The translations under genes and the position numbers were made by a program. 33,887 nt of DNA from Rhodoblastus sp. (GTDB lineage Bacteria; Pseudomonadota; Alphaproteobacteria; Rhizobiales; Beijerinckiaceae), in contig NZ_JAGRPM010000008.1 of NCBI RefSeq assembly GCF_019449565.1, forward strand, positions 1 to 33,887. The letters are read 5' to 3'. The notes below the pieces were generated by a model. It ran no database searches, was not told where the DNA came from, and was given only the letters and a program-made list of their open reading frames with translations. This document shows, piece after piece, positions 16,864-25,496 of the stretch. Position 1 is the first letter of the stretch; the number at the start of each line of letters is the position of its first letter.

Positions 16864-18504
16864 TCACCTCACCTGATCGATGAGGGAGGCCGCCTGTGTG
16901 ACGACGCGCTTGCCCGGATCGAGACCGGAGACCACCAACATGGCGTCGCCGTCGAGCGGTTCGATGCGGACTTCGCGTGCGGCGAAAAGCTCGGCCCTCA
17001 CATGCTCGAAGACGACGCTCTGGCCATTGCTGCGGCGGATGATGCTGGCGCGGGGAACGGCAACGCCGGTTTTCGTCTCGTTCGTGGCGGCCGAGACGGT
17101 CACGAACTGGCCCAGACGCAGATCTTCTGAGCCTGAATGCAGGGCGAAATCGACAGGAACCGCCTGATTGCGGTCGGCGAGGCCAGAGCCAATATAATCG
17201 AGGGCGAAGGACTTGCCGTCGGCCGTCCGCGCAGAACCGCCTCCGCTCAGGGCCGTCGGCTCGAAGGCCGTGGCCTCGACCCAAAGCCTCTTCGGATCGA
17301 CGATCTGGAAAATGACTGAATTGGGATCGGCGATCTGGCCGGCGGCGGCATTGGCCGAGGCGATCACGCCGTCGACAGGCGCCACCAAGGGCTCGGGCTC
17401 GCGACGGGCGTTATCGACGTCGGCGCGCCGCCGTTGCAGGCCCGCAAGCTCCAGCCGCGTGTCGTCGAGCGTCGCCTGAGCGACTGCCTGGGTCTTGATC
17501 AGCGATTCCTGGCGCGTCAGCCGCCGCTCGACAATCGAGATCTGCTGGTCGAGGTCACCCGCCGTCTGGTGAAGGGTGGACCGGTCAATGGCGAGGAAGG
17601 GCACGGCAACATAGGCCAGGACATCGCCTTTTTTGACCCGCTGTCCGAGACGAGGGAACCCGCCCGGCGGCGGAGACAGCCGCCCGGCTGTCGCGGCAGT
17701 GACGATGCCGCTGGCGTTGGGATCGGGAACGACCCGGCCCGGCAGTTCGATCGATCGGCTATGGGAGCCGGTTTCGCTGAGCTGCGTTCGCGCCGCCAGA
17801 ATGCGTTGGCTCGGCTTGGGCACGAAGATCAGGCCATCGGCCGTGACGCCAGGCCGGTCGGCGGCGACCGGCGCCGGGACCGGAGCTTCGTCATGGCCCT
17901 CAGAAGCGAAAAGCCTGGCCGCGCCGAACACGACGATCAGCCCAACGCCGAGCGCCGGCGCCCAAAGGCGACGCCTGTTGCGCAACAGGATCGGCGTCGC
18001 GGCTCCCCCCATCAGCGCGACGGCGGCGATCCAGGGAGAAATCTTGCCAATGTCGGGTGAGTGAGCGATGGCCGCCGTCGGTTCGACGCCGTTTGCCGAC
18101 GCCAAAACGGTGAGGCTCGCCGGCAGGACATCCATGTCGTTCCCGGCCATCACCGTGAAGATCAGATCGGTGCGGCCGGGCTTCGCGGCCCAGGGCGCCG
18201 GGACGCGATAGAGGCCGGGGCCCTTTGCTACGGCCTCGACCGAGCCGGCCGGCGTCTCGAGCGAAATCGACGCCCCTTCGACCGGGGCATTGGTGTCGAA
18301 CCGATCGAGCCAGATCTCCAGCTCACCGCCTTTGGGAACGGCGACGAGTTCGAAGGCCGCGGATTGCGCTTCGGCGCGCGGCGAAACATGGGCGATGGCG
18401 GGCGGGGCGGCCTCGTGATCGTGGCCCTCATGGGCGAACGAAGGCGTGGCGCAGGCGAGCGCGCTCAAAAGGGCCGCGACAAGGGCGGCGAATCGAGAAA
18501 ACAT
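16864..18504 (-). CDS. RND efflux periplasmic adaptor with N-terminal extra domain (CzcB-like)
   Basis: A 546-residue adaptor, long for the family. ATG at 18504 has an AGGA box. The signal peptide [24 protein letters not shown] leads into HEGHDHE, then a beta-sandwich domain (about 40-145, ELEIWLDRF...[11 protein letters not shown]...GRTDLIFTV), a second hydrophobic helix (about 165-205), another His-acidic stretch (SEGHDEAP) and the standard adaptor (from about 225: [21 protein letters not shown], coiled hairpin [20 protein letters not shown], lipoyl-like [19 protein letters not shown]). The extra N-terminal module with His-rich ends probably captures metal. The gene is coupled to the pump gene with a 5-base gap. 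Confidence 0.9.
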   Translation of the reverse strand: MFSRFAALVAALLSALACATPSFAHEGHDHEAAPPAIAHVSPRAEAQSAAFELVAVPKGGELEIWLDRFDTNAPVEGASISLETPAGSVEAVAKGPGLYRVPAPWAAKPGRTDLIFTVMAGNDMDVLPASLTVLASANGVEPTAAIAHSPDIGKISPWIAAVALMGGAATPILLRNRRRLWAPALGVGLIVVFGAARLFASEGHDEAPVPAPVAADRPGVTADGLIFVPKPSQRILAARTQLSETGSHSRSIELPGRVVPDPNASGIVTAATAGRLSPPPGGFPRLGQRVKKGDVLAYVAVPFLAIDRSTLHQTAGDLDQQISIVERRLTRQESLIKTQAVAQATLDDTRLELAGLQRRRADVDNARREPEPLVAPVDGVIASANAAAGQIADPNSVIFQIVDPKRLWVEATAFEPTALSGGGSARTADGKSFALDYIGSGLADRNQAVPVDFALHSGSEDLRLGQFVTVSAATNETKTGVAVPRASIIRRSNGQSVVFEHVRAELFAAREVRIEPLDGDAMLVVSGLDPGKRVVTQAASLIDQVR

Positions 18505-18570
18505 GGGAAATCCTGCGACCTGAACGACAGTCAACCGCAGGCGCGAGGCGACCCTGCGGAGGCGGCGAAA

Positions 18571-19020
18571 TCAGGCGCGGAAATTCGGCGGTTCGAGCAG
18601 GGAGTTGGGTTCGACGCCGGACCTGGTCTCAAATGTCCAGGCGCGTCGCGCCAGAGCAACGGGGATAGCGAGCGGAAGGACCGGGGCCACGGCGACGATA
18701 AATGCCGAGCAACAACCCGTTCCGCAGCAGCCCGAACCATGACGGCAAGCGGCGTCCCCCGAGGATGAATCGCTCTCGGCCGATGGCGCCATGGTCGCCG
18801 TCGTGATTTCAGCGGATACGAATCCGATCGACTTGAATGGAGCTTTTTTGAGCGCCAATCCAGGCGTCGCCTCGATGCGCCGATGGACGGAGGCGTGTGC
18901 GCCTTCGTCCTGGTGGCCCGGATGAGCGGAGGCCGGCGCAAGCGTCACCACTGCCGCGAACAGGACAGCAGCAAGCCAAAGCGCAAAATGGGCCACCGAT
19001 CGATGCAAAATCAACTCCAC
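18571..19020 (-). CDS. Cys/His-rich secreted protein (CzcI-like), head of RND operon
   Basis: A 149-residue protein starting with GTG at 19020; no better ATG is seen upstream. Signal peptide HFALWLAAVLFAAVVTLAPASAHPGHQ, a His-containing linker (HASVHRR), a Cys cluster CRHGSGCCGTGCCSAF and a hydrophobic segment VAVAPVLPLAIPVAL, ending LLEPPNFRA. It shares the layout of the proteins at 1362-1685 and 9539-9916 and, like the first of them, heads an efflux operon. A role as periplasmic metal sensor or scavenger is inferred. The start is uncertain because GTG has no strong ribosome site. Confidence 0.6.
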   Translation of the reverse strand: MELILHRSVAHFALWLAAVLFAAVVTLAPASAHPGHQDEGAHASVHRRIEATPGLALKKAPFKSIGFVSAEITTATMAPSAESDSSSGDAACRHGSGCCGTGCCSAFIVAVAPVLPLAIPVALARRAWTFETRSGVEPNSLLEPPNFRA

Positions 19021-19138
19021 CCTAGCGCCTTAATAACACAACGACAGCGGCAATTCTACGGCGCGGTAAAGCGGGAAACTCTTCTCCGCGAAAACAGTGA
19101 ACGATGTTCGAAGCGTCGCAACTGACTGAAATAGGCGC

Positions 19139-19173
19139 TTGGATAGGGTAGGGGCCTATGTCATAATAGCGTA
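19139..19173 (+). promoter_or_regulatory. Promoter with operator in the spacer for the dmeR-dmeF transcript
   Basis: TTGGAT (19139-19144), a 17-base spacer and CATAAT (19162-19167) form a good sigma-70-type promoter. The spacer holds a G-tract dyad ATAGGGTAGGGGCCTAT (19143-19159), resembling the G-tract operators of RcnR-type repressors. The start point expected 6-7 bases after the -10 falls on the ATG at 19173, and no ribosome site precedes it, so the mRNA is probably leaderless. Confidence 0.65.
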
Positions 19174-19451
19174 TGACCCATACCGTACGCGAAAAACAAA
19201 AGCTGTTGGCGCGCGTGCGCCGCATCCGGGGCCAGGTTGAAGCCATCGAGCGAGCGCTCGACGGCGAGGCTGGCTGCGAACAAGTCATGCATCTCATCGC
19301 CGGTGCGCGCGGAGCGATGGCCGGTTTGATGGCTGAGGTTGTGGAAGACCACGTGCGGACTCATCTCGTCGACGCCGAGAAACATCCGAACGCCCTGAAT
19401 GCCGAAGCGGTGGAGCAGTTGCTCGATGTCGTCCGCACCTACCTGAAGTGA
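19173..19451 (+). CDS. dmeR: RcnR/DmeR-type metal-responsive repressor (CsoR/RcnR/FrmR family)
   Basis: A 92-residue all-helical repressor: MTHTVREKQKLLARVRRIRG, CEQVMHLIAGARGAM, EDHVRTHLVD, LDVVRTYLK. The metal ligands of E. coli RcnR (His3, Cys35, His60, His64) are all present at exactly those positions, which separates it from FrmR (Glu64) and CsoR types and points to Ni(II)/Co(II) sensing. It is expected to bind a G-tract operator and release it on metal binding; such a dyad overlaps its own promoter. The downstream dmeF starts within 9 bases of its stop, so the repressor and pump are co-transcribed, the classic dmeRF layout. Start taken at ATG 19173, as conserved MTHT begins there. Confidence 0.93.
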   Translation: MTHTVREKQKLLARVRRIRGQVEAIERALDGEAGCEQVMHLIAGARGAMAGLMAEVVEDHVRTHLVDAEKHPNALNAEAVEQLLDVVRTYLK

Positions 19452-19459
19452 GACTTGCC

Positions 19460-20695
19460 ATGAACGAGAGCTATGCTTCTTCGGCTTTTCATAGCCACGT
19501 CTTCCTCGGCGAGGGCCACGAAAAAAGCGAACGCAAGACGTGGGCGGTGATCTGGCTCTGCGGGATCATGATGGTCGCCGAGATCGTCGGCGGCCTGTTG
19601 TTCGGCTCCATCGCCCTTGTCGCCGATGGCCTGCATATGAGCACCCACGCGGGCGCGCTCCTGCTTGCGGCGCTGGCCTATACCTACGCCCGGAAACATG
19701 CCGATAATCCCAGCTTCTCCTTCGGCACCGGCAAGTTCGGCGATCTTGCCGGCTTTACCAGCGCGATCATCCTCACGATGATCTCCTTGCTGATCGGCTA
19801 TGAATCTATCAGCCGCATCTTCGAACCTGTCCCGATTCATTTTGCGGAGGCGATTCCAGTCGCAATTCTGGGTCTCGCAGTGAACATCGCCAGCGCTTGG
19901 CTTCTGAGCGGCGGCGATCATCATCACGGTCATGGGCACGGACATGCGCACGAAGAGCATGCCCATGATGAATCGCACGAAATGAAGACCGATACCGGGA
20001 TCATCGTGCTCGAAGTGTTCGAAGACGGCCTGCCGCCGCGCTTCCGGCTCCGGACCCAAACCGGCCCTGCCTTATCTGCGCAAACAGTCTCAGTTGAAAC
20101 CGTGCGCCCTGATGGATCGCGGCAGCTTTTCGCTTTCAAGGATTGCGGCACTTATCTGGAATCCATCGAGGAAATTCCCGAGCCGCATGAATTCAACGCA
20201 CGAGTAAAGCTTGGCGCGCAAACCTATGCCGTCGCGTTTGAGGAACACGAGCGCGCGCAAGGCGCGGCTCATCGTGACAACAACATGCGCGCCGCCATGG
20301 TTCACGTCATCGCCGACGCCGCCGTGTCCGTTCTAGTGATAGTGGGTTTATTGCTTGCCCGCAGCTTCGGCTGGCTCTGGATGGACCCGCTGGCCGGCAT
20401 CATCGGCGCTATCGTCATAGCCAATTGGGCATTCAGCTTGATCCGTGACACTGCCGCAATCCTGCTCGACATGAACCCGGACAAGACTATGGCGGAAAAA
20501 CTGCGCCAAACCATTGAGTGCGACGGCGACAAGGTTGCCGATTTGCACCTGTGGCGCTTGGGGCCGGGACATCTTGGTGCGGTTGTCTCCATATTGACGG
20601 CTGAAGCGACAAGGGGGCAGGATTATTATCGCGAAAGGCTTACCCGCTTCCAGTCGCTCTCCCATTTGACCATTGAGGTTCTGCACAAAGGGTGA
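19460..20695 (+). CDS. dmeF: CDF-family Co/Ni efflux transporter DmeF
   Basis: A 411-residue cation diffusion facilitator. ATG at 19460 is chosen (GTGAGA nearby); an in-frame GTG at 19448 is possible. TM helices begin at TWAVIWLCGIMMVAEIV; the metal site of TM2 is present as ADGLHMSTHAG. A strongly His-rich loop (GGDHHHGHGHGHAHEEHAHD) follows TM4, then a roughly 90-residue strand-rich insert (VLEVFEDGLPPRFRL...VETVRPDGS...YAVAFEEHE) before TM5 (HVIADAAVSVLVI, with the HxxxD site). The C-terminal domain ends LTIEVLHKG. Placement behind an RcnR-type repressor with Ni/Co ligands supports DmeF. The insert is discussed in the findings. Confidence 0.92.
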   Translation: MNESYASSAFHSHVFLGEGHEKSERKTWAVIWLCGIMMVAEIVGGLLFGSIALVADGLHMSTHAGALLLAALAYTYARKHADNPSFSFGTGKFGDLAGFTSAIILTMISLLIGYESISRIFEPVPIHFAEAIPVAILGLAVNIASAWLLSGGDHHHGHGHGHAHEEHAHDESHEMKTDTGIIVLEVFEDGLPPRFRLRTQTGPALSAQTVSVETVRPDGSRQLFAFKDCGTYLESIEEIPEPHEFNARVKLGAQTYAVAFEEHERAQGAAHRDNNMRAAMVHVIADAAVSVLVIVGLLLARSFGWLWMDPLAGIIGAIVIANWAFSLIRDTAAILLDMNPDKTMAEKLRQTIECDGDKVADLHLWRLGPGHLGAVVSILTAEATRGQDYYRERLTRFQSLSHLTIEVLHKG

Positions 20696-20699
20696 TGGC

Positions 20700-21503
20700 G
20701 TGGCAGACAAGGGCTGTACTTCCGGGGAAGACTGTTGCTCCCCGCCTCCACTGCTATTTCCAGAACCGCAGAGTGTGAAGGGCGGCCCGATCACGAGCTG
20801 CGCCGCCGATACAGCTTGCGGCTGTCACGGCGGCGTGCTGGTCTTCGATGGGCTCGATCCGCGTTACAAGCGCGTGCTCTGGACGGTGATAGGCATCAAC
20901 GGCGCAATGTTTGCCACGGAAATGATCGCTGGCCATCTCGCCGGGTCACAGGCGCTGAAGGCCGACGCCCTCGACTTTCTCGCTGATACCGTCACCTACG
21001 GCCTCAGCCTTGCGGTCATCGGGGCCAGCTTAAAGACTCGGGCCACGGCGGCGCTGTTCAAGGGTCTGTCCCTGAGCCTCATGGCGCTATGGGTGTTCGG
21101 CTCCACCGTTTACCACACCTTCATTCTCGGCCTGCCGAGCGCCGAGCTGATGGGCGGAATCGCGATCCTGGCGTTTGCGGCCAACCTGACCTCGGTGCTG
21201 CTGTTGATGCGCTACAAGGACGGGGACGCCAACGTGCGTTCGGTCTGGCTCTGCTCTCGCAACGACGCGATCGGCAACATTGTCGTGATGTTCGCGGCGC
21301 TGGGCGTATGGGGCACGAAGACGGCTTGGCCCGACCTCGCGGTGGCTGGGCTGATGGCCGGGATATTCCTCACCTCGTCGGCGCAAATCCTGCGGCAGGC
21401 CTGGACGGAATATCGGAATGAGGGCAACCCTGACCGAACCGCACCGCACCGCGCGAATTATAGGCCGCGAAAGGATCGCCAGGGGCCTAATCGTTCCAGA
21501 TGA
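20700..21503 (+). CDS. Short CDF-like cation transporter with Cys-rich N-terminus
   Basis: A 267-residue membrane protein; GTG at 20700 is preferred (GGGTGATGGC before it, 4 bases after the dmeF stop). The N-terminus is Cys-rich: CTSGEDCCSPPP and CAADTACGCHGG. Six hydrophobic helices follow. In the second, the CDF metal site reads ADALDFLADTVTYG, with Asp in place of the usual His, and the fifth reads CSRNDAIGN, where the usual HxxxD is CxxxD. Charged residues end the protein without the usual large cytoplasmic domain. It is part of the dmeR-dmeF transcript, so Co/Ni or Zn export is likely, but the altered site means the substrate is uncertain. Confidence 0.8.
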   Translation: MADKGCTSGEDCCSPPPLLFPEPQSVKGGPITSCAADTACGCHGGVLVFDGLDPRYKRVLWTVIGINGAMFATEMIAGHLAGSQALKADALDFLADTVTYGLSLAVIGASLKTRATAALFKGLSLSLMALWVFGSTVYHTFILGLPSAELMGGIAILAFAANLTSVLLLMRYKDGDANVRSVWLCSRNDAIGNIVVMFAALGVWGTKTAWPDLAVAGLMAGIFLTSSAQILRQAWTEYRNEGNPDRTAPHRANYRPRKDRQGPNRSR

Positions 21504-21573
21504 TTTGAATCGCTGCCGGCGGTTGATGGGAAATTCTGACATTAGAACAGCGAAGGTGCGGCCCCGTTTGCGC

Positions 21574-22392
21574 TCAGGGAGGCGTCTGGTCGCGCCAACG
21601 ATGCGCCACCGTCAAGATTACGTTCAGAGACTCTTCCGCGCCATCTGCGACGCCTTTTTCAAAATCGCCTTCGATGCGCCCCATCTGATTGGTGACATGT
21701 GCGAAGCAGAGCACCGGCTGCTTCCGCGCGGCGGCAAAGGCATAAAGCGCTGCGGCTTCCATTTCGACAGCCAGGATGCCAGCTTCCCGGGCGGCCGTGA
21801 TCGCCTCTGCCGTTTCGCGGAACGGCGCATCCGTCGTCCAGGTTGCGCCCACCTGAGCCGATATCCCCCCGGCGACAAGGGTTTCCTCAGCCAGTCGCGT
21901 CAAGCACTTGTCAGCCAGGCTGTACTCCTCGGGCGGCAGATAATGGTAGCTCGTTCCCTCGTCGCGAAGCGCGCGGTCAATGATGATGAAATATGGCGGC
22001 GCCTGTACCGGCGCAATCTGGCCCGCCGATGTCATGCTGATGAGAAGCTTGCAGCCGGAGGCGAAGAGTTCCTCGGCGATCAGGACAGCGAAGGCCGCGC
22101 CGACGGCGCAGCCGACGACGCCGTAACTTTGCCCCTTGTGCTCAAAAGCGTGAAGGTCGGTGTGATAGCAGGCCCAATGCGGGTGACGGCGAGAACGTCC
22201 GGTGGCGATGAGATGGCGTACAATATCGCCATCGGGATCGAGGATGCAGATTTCGGGCAAGGCGCCGGCGTCGATCCCCTTCTGACGGCGCGCCTCCCTG
22301 AGCAGTGCGTCCGGCGTGAACACCGAGGGCGCCTGATGGTCCTTGCGGCTCAAAATTGGTGGCCGCCTGCCATTGTCGTTTGGCGCCGTCAT
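21574..22392 (-). CDS. Nucleoside phosphorylase family protein
   Basis: A 272-residue enzyme of the purine/uridine phosphorylase superfamily, which splits N-glycosidic bonds with phosphate or water. Visible features are ALPEICILDPDGDIV at the start, GCAVGAAFAVLIAEELFASG, the base/ribose loop MTSAGQI, the strand YFIIIDRAL and the helix signature AVEMEAAALYAFAAAR that binds the ribose in this fold. ATG at 22392 overlaps the MFS stop by four bases (ATGA), so translation is coupled. It is the last gene of the five-gene operon running from 25850. Its substrate is unknown; in this context it might act on a modified nucleoside or SAM-derived product. Confidence 0.85.
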   Translation of the reverse strand: MTAPNDNGRRPPILSRKDHQAPSVFTPDALLREARRQKGIDAGALPEICILDPDGDIVRHLIATGRSRRHPHWACYHTDLHAFEHKGQSYGVVGCAVGAAFAVLIAEELFASGCKLLISMTSAGQIAPVQAPPYFIIIDRALRDEGTSYHYLPPEEYSLADKCLTRLAEETLVAGGISAQVGATWTTDAPFRETAEAITAAREAGILAVEMEAAALYAFAAARKQPVLCFAHVTNQMGRIEGDFEKGVADGAEESLNVILTVAHRWRDQTPP

Positions 22393-23666
22393 TGTGTTTT
22401 ATCCGTTCCAGTCGCCGGTCGGCGCTCGTTCATGATGACGGCGACCAGGGCGCCGGAGGCGAAAGTCAGAACGCCAATAGCGCTTATCGCCCAGGCGGCG
22501 CCGAACAGGTCTGTCATGATTCCGGCTGAGAGGGCGCCGATGGCATAGCCCAGGTCGCGCCAGAATCGATAGACGCTGAGCGAGCGCGCCCGCCATGACG
22601 GATGCGAGGCGTCGGAGACCGAGGCGATGAGCGTCGGATAGACCATGGCAGTGCCGAGGCCGAGCAATAGGCTGGCGACGAACCACCACCTGAACTCGCG
22701 CGTCGCCGCCGTCAGGAACAGCCCGCTCGCCTGCACCCACATGCCCGCCACGATCAGGCCTTTGCGGCCCCACCGGTCGCTCAACGGGCCGGTGACGGTC
22801 TGAAGCACGCCCCACACCGCGGGATAGACGGCCTTGAGGACGCCGATCTGTTCGACACCCAGGCCGAAAGCCGTGAAGAAAAGCGGAAAGATCCCCCAGC
22901 TCATGCCGTCGTTCAGATTGTTGACCAGACCGGCTTGCGACGCCGCGAAAAGATTGCGGTCGCCGAACGAGGCGCGGCGAAAAATCTCCCAGAACCCGAC
23001 CTTTTCCGCCGGGGCCGCATGATTCGCTAGTTCGAGGCCGACGTGATGGCGGGTGTCGCGTACGAGCAGGATCGAAAGGGCCAGCCCCAGAACCGCATAG
23101 GCGATGCCGAGATAGAACGGCTGAGGCCGCAAACCGTAGCGTTGGGCGATATAGCCGGTGAAGAAGGCGGTCAGGCCGACGGAAAGATAACCTGCGAATT
23201 CATTCAGGCCGACGGCGAGCCCGCGCGATTTGGGGCCGACGAGGTCCACCTTCATGATCACCGTCATCGACCAGGCGAAGCCTTGATTAATCCCGAGCAG
23301 CGCGTTCGCCGCGATGATCCAGCCCCAGGTCGGCCCCCAGCCGATCATGAAGGGGACCGGCAGCCCGAACAGCCAGCCGAGGACGAGCATGTGCTTGCGG
23401 CCGTAAACATCCGCGAAATGCCCCGAGATCAGATTGGCGATCGCCTTGACGATTCCGAAACTGACGATGAAGGAGACGACAATCGTCGTCGAGGCGATTT
23501 TGAACTCTTCGGATCCGATCAGCGGGACCACTGTGCGCTCCAGCCCCACCATGCCGCCGACAAAGGCATTGATGAGCACGAGCAGCGAAAACTGCCGCCA
23601 ATTCTCGCGCAGGCCAAGCCGGATGCCAGAAGGCGCGGAAGTGTTCGATTGTGGCGGCATGGTCAT
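22389..23666 (-). CDS. Major facilitator superfamily transporter
   Basis: A 425-residue inner-membrane transporter with twelve hydrophobic helices. The MFS loop motif after helix 2 is GHFADVYGRKHMLVLG and its repeat in the second half is GPLSDRWGRKGLIVAG. ATG at 23666 overlaps the methyltransferase stop by four bases (ATGA); upstream in-frame sequence up to 24029 is the methyltransferase in another frame. The helix VAIIMNERR ends the protein. Substrate unknown; placed between a methyltransferase and a nucleoside phosphorylase, it most likely exports or imports the small molecule made or used by this operon. Confidence 0.9.
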   Translation of the reverse strand: MTMPPQSNTSAPSGIRLGLRENWRQFSLLVLINAFVGGMVGLERTVVPLIGSEEFKIASTTIVVSFIVSFGIVKAIANLISGHFADVYGRKHMLVLGWLFGLPVPFMIGWGPTWGWIIAANALLGINQGFAWSMTVIMKVDLVGPKSRGLAVGLNEFAGYLSVGLTAFFTGYIAQRYGLRPQPFYLGIAYAVLGLALSILLVRDTRHHVGLELANHAAPAEKVGFWEIFRRASFGDRNLFAASQAGLVNNLNDGMSWGIFPLFFTAFGLGVEQIGVLKAVYPAVWGVLQTVTGPLSDRWGRKGLIVAGMWVQASGLFLTAATREFRWWFVASLLLGLGTAMVYPTLIASVSDASHPSWRARSLSVYRFWRDLGYAIGALSAGIMTDLFGAAWAISAIGVLTFASGALVAVIMNERRPATGTDKTQ

Positions 23667-24379
23667 TGTTTCCAAGGCTGATCGACGGAAACCGCGCCAA
23701 GCGCGATGAACGCGGCGCCAAATGTGGTCAGGCGGCCGAGGCGAGCATCGATCGGCGCCAGTGCGCGGGCAAAAGCGCTCACTGGCGGATAGTAAACGGC
23801 GCCGCGGATGGCTATGACGGACAGCCCCGCCTGTTCCGCGAGCGAGCCCAACTCGGACGCGCTGCGGAATCGCGCCGCCTTCCAGGTCTCCGCGCCGAGC
23901 CAGCCGCGCACACGGCGCAGAGCCGCCCACAGGCTCCAGCGCCCGAGTTCTCCGAGCACGAGCCGCCCGCCCGGACGAAGCACGCGCGCCAACTCGTGAA
24001 CGGCGCTTGCCGCCTCCGGCGTGAAACAAAGAACGATGACGGAGAAAACAACGTCAAACGAGGCGTCGGGAAACGGCAAGCGCTCGACGCGCCCTACCAG
24101 GAACGCCGCATCGACGCCCGCCTTGGCCGCGCGCGACCGCGCGGCGGCGAGCATGGCCGGGTCGGGATCGACGCCTGTCGCCTCGGCGCCGCGCGCCGTC
24201 ATGAGGCAAACCAGCACGCCGTCGCCACAGCCCGCGTCGAGGACGCGGGCGCCCTCGACCCCGCCGATCATGTCGAGGATCAGTCGCTGCTCGATGGCTT
24301 CCGTGATCGCCCCGAGCGAAGTCGCGCGCCAGGCTGCGTAGGGTGCTGGGCCAATCGTTGTGAGCTCCTTCCTGCTCAT
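23663..24379 (-). CDS. Class I SAM-dependent methyltransferase (UbiE-like fold)
   Basis: A 238-residue cytoplasmic methyltransferase. SAM motif I reads VLDAGCGDGVLV, motif II VDPDPAMLAAAR, then the post-motif FPDASFDVVFSV and ELARVLRPGGRLVLGE. The start at ATG 24379 overlaps the cysteine desulfurase stop by four bases (ATGA). No extra conserved Cys trio of the ArsM arsenite methyltransferases is visible, so arsenic methylation is not supported. The acceptor could be a sulfur-containing small molecule because of the neighbouring sulfur genes. Substrate unknown. Confidence 0.88.
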   Translation of the reverse strand: MSRKELTTIGPAPYAAWRATSLGAITEAIEQRLILDMIGGVEGARVLDAGCGDGVLVCLMTARGAEATGVDPDPAMLAAARSRAAKAGVDAAFLVGRVERLPFPDASFDVVFSVIVLCFTPEAASAVHELARVLRPGGRLVLGELGRWSLWAALRRVRGWLGAETWKAARFRSASELGSLAEQAGLSVIAIRGAVYYPPVSAFARALAPIDARLGRLTTFGAAFIALGAVSVDQPWKQ

Positions 24380-25494
24380 GCGAGCGCCCGCTTGAGCCGG
24401 TCAACGGTTCCGTCGATTTCTTCCCGCGTCGTGCCGCGCCCAAGGCTGAAGCGGATGGCGCCCATCCCTACCGCGGGGGCGACGCCCATGGCCTTCAACA
24501 CGGGTGACAGCGCGATCTCGCCGGAATGACAGGCGGACCCGGTCGAAGCGGCGACATCGGGTATTCGCGCGAGGATGTCGGCGCCGACGCGCCCGATGAA
24601 TGAAACATTGAGCGTGTTGGGCAGCCGAAGCACCGGATGGCCGTTCAGCGCGACTTGGTCGCCAAACGCCGCGCGCAGGTTTTCCCAGAACACATCCCGC
24701 AGCCGCCTCACGCCCGGCGCGCCAATCCAGGGCGGCGCAATCTCGCACGCCTTGCCGAGGGCCGTGGTCAGCAGCGCGCTTTCCGTGCCCGCGCGCCGGC
24801 CGCTTTCGTGTCCGGCGCCGTGGATAAGCGGCTCGATCTCGATCCCCCGCCGAATATAGAGAGCGCCAATCCCCTTGGGCGCATAGGATTTGTGGCCCGC
24901 GATGGAGAGAAGGGCGACGCCAAGATCGTCAACTTGGGTCGGGATCTTGCCGAAAGATTGCGCGGCGTCGCTATGCAGGGGAACGCCATGCTCGCGGGCG
25001 ATTTTCGCGATTTCGGCGATTGGCTGGATGGTCCCGACCTCGTTGTTGGCGTGCATGACGCTGATCAGAAACGTATCCTTGGTGATCGCCTTGCGGATGT
25101 CATCGGGATCGACGAGGCCGGCGCCGTCCACCCGCACATAGGTGACCTTGGCGCCCAGTCGCTCCAGGAAACGGCACGGTTCGAGCGTCGCCGGGTGCTC
25201 GATTTCGGAGACGATCAAATGTGACGGGCGATCGTTGCGCCGGAAGAACAATCCTTTCAGCGCGAGATTATTGGCCTCGCTGCCGCCGCTGGTGAACACG
25301 ACTTCATCGGAATGGCAGCCGAGGAGCGCAGCAACCTTGCTGCGGGCATTCTCCACCGCGACCTTTGCCGGCGCGCCAGCCCAATGGCCGCTTGAGGGGT
25401 TGCCATACACATCCTCCTGCAAAGGCCTCATCGCCGCCGCGACTTCGGGGGCGATCGGCGTGCTAGCGTTATAGTCGAGATAGATGGTCGCCAT
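24376..25494 (-). CDS. Cysteine desulfurase (NifS/IscS family)
   Basis: A 372-residue PLP enzyme that takes sulfur from cysteine and holds it as a persulfide. Features in order: MATIYLDYNASTPI, TSGGSEANNLALKG, SVMHANNEVGTIQP, HSDAAQSFGKI, the PLP lysine in SIAGHKSYAPKG, and the active-site Cys loop STGSACHSGE. ATG at 25494 lies 2 bases after the DsrE-like stop. No IscU, IscA or SufE gene is nearby; the sulfur could instead be passed to the adjacent DsrE-like protein. It is therefore likely a dedicated sulfur donor for the operon rather than the housekeeping IscS. Confidence 0.93.
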   Translation of the reverse strand: MATIYLDYNASTPIAPEVAAAMRPLQEDVYGNPSSGHWAGAPAKVAVENARSKVAALLGCHSDEVVFTSGGSEANNLALKGLFFRRNDRPSHLIVSEIEHPATLEPCRFLERLGAKVTYVRVDGAGLVDPDDIRKAITKDTFLISVMHANNEVGTIQPIAEIAKIAREHGVPLHSDAAQSFGKIPTQVDDLGVALLSIAGHKSYAPKGIGALYIRRGIEIEPLIHGAGHESGRRAGTESALLTTALGKACEIAPPWIGAPGVRRLRDVFWENLRAAFGDQVALNGHPVLRLPNTLNVSFIGRVGADILARIPDVAASTGSACHSGEIALSPVLKAMGVAPAVGMGAIRFSLGRGTTREEIDGTVDRLKRALA

Positions 25495-25496
25495 CG

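Noticed and set aside
16859..17284. N-terminal extension of the RND pump frame up to 17284
   Set aside because: The extra 142 codons overlap the adaptor gene in another frame and look non-coding; the pump starts at ATG 16858.
21418..22548. 376-codon plus-strand ORF over the nucleoside phosphorylase
   Set aside because: Antisense to the phosphorylase and out of frame with the CDF gene; Arg-rich composition without motif.
23663..24379. ArsM-type arsenite methyltransferase
   Set aside because: The SAM fold is clear but no ArsM Cys set or ArsS/ArsR neighbours are present.
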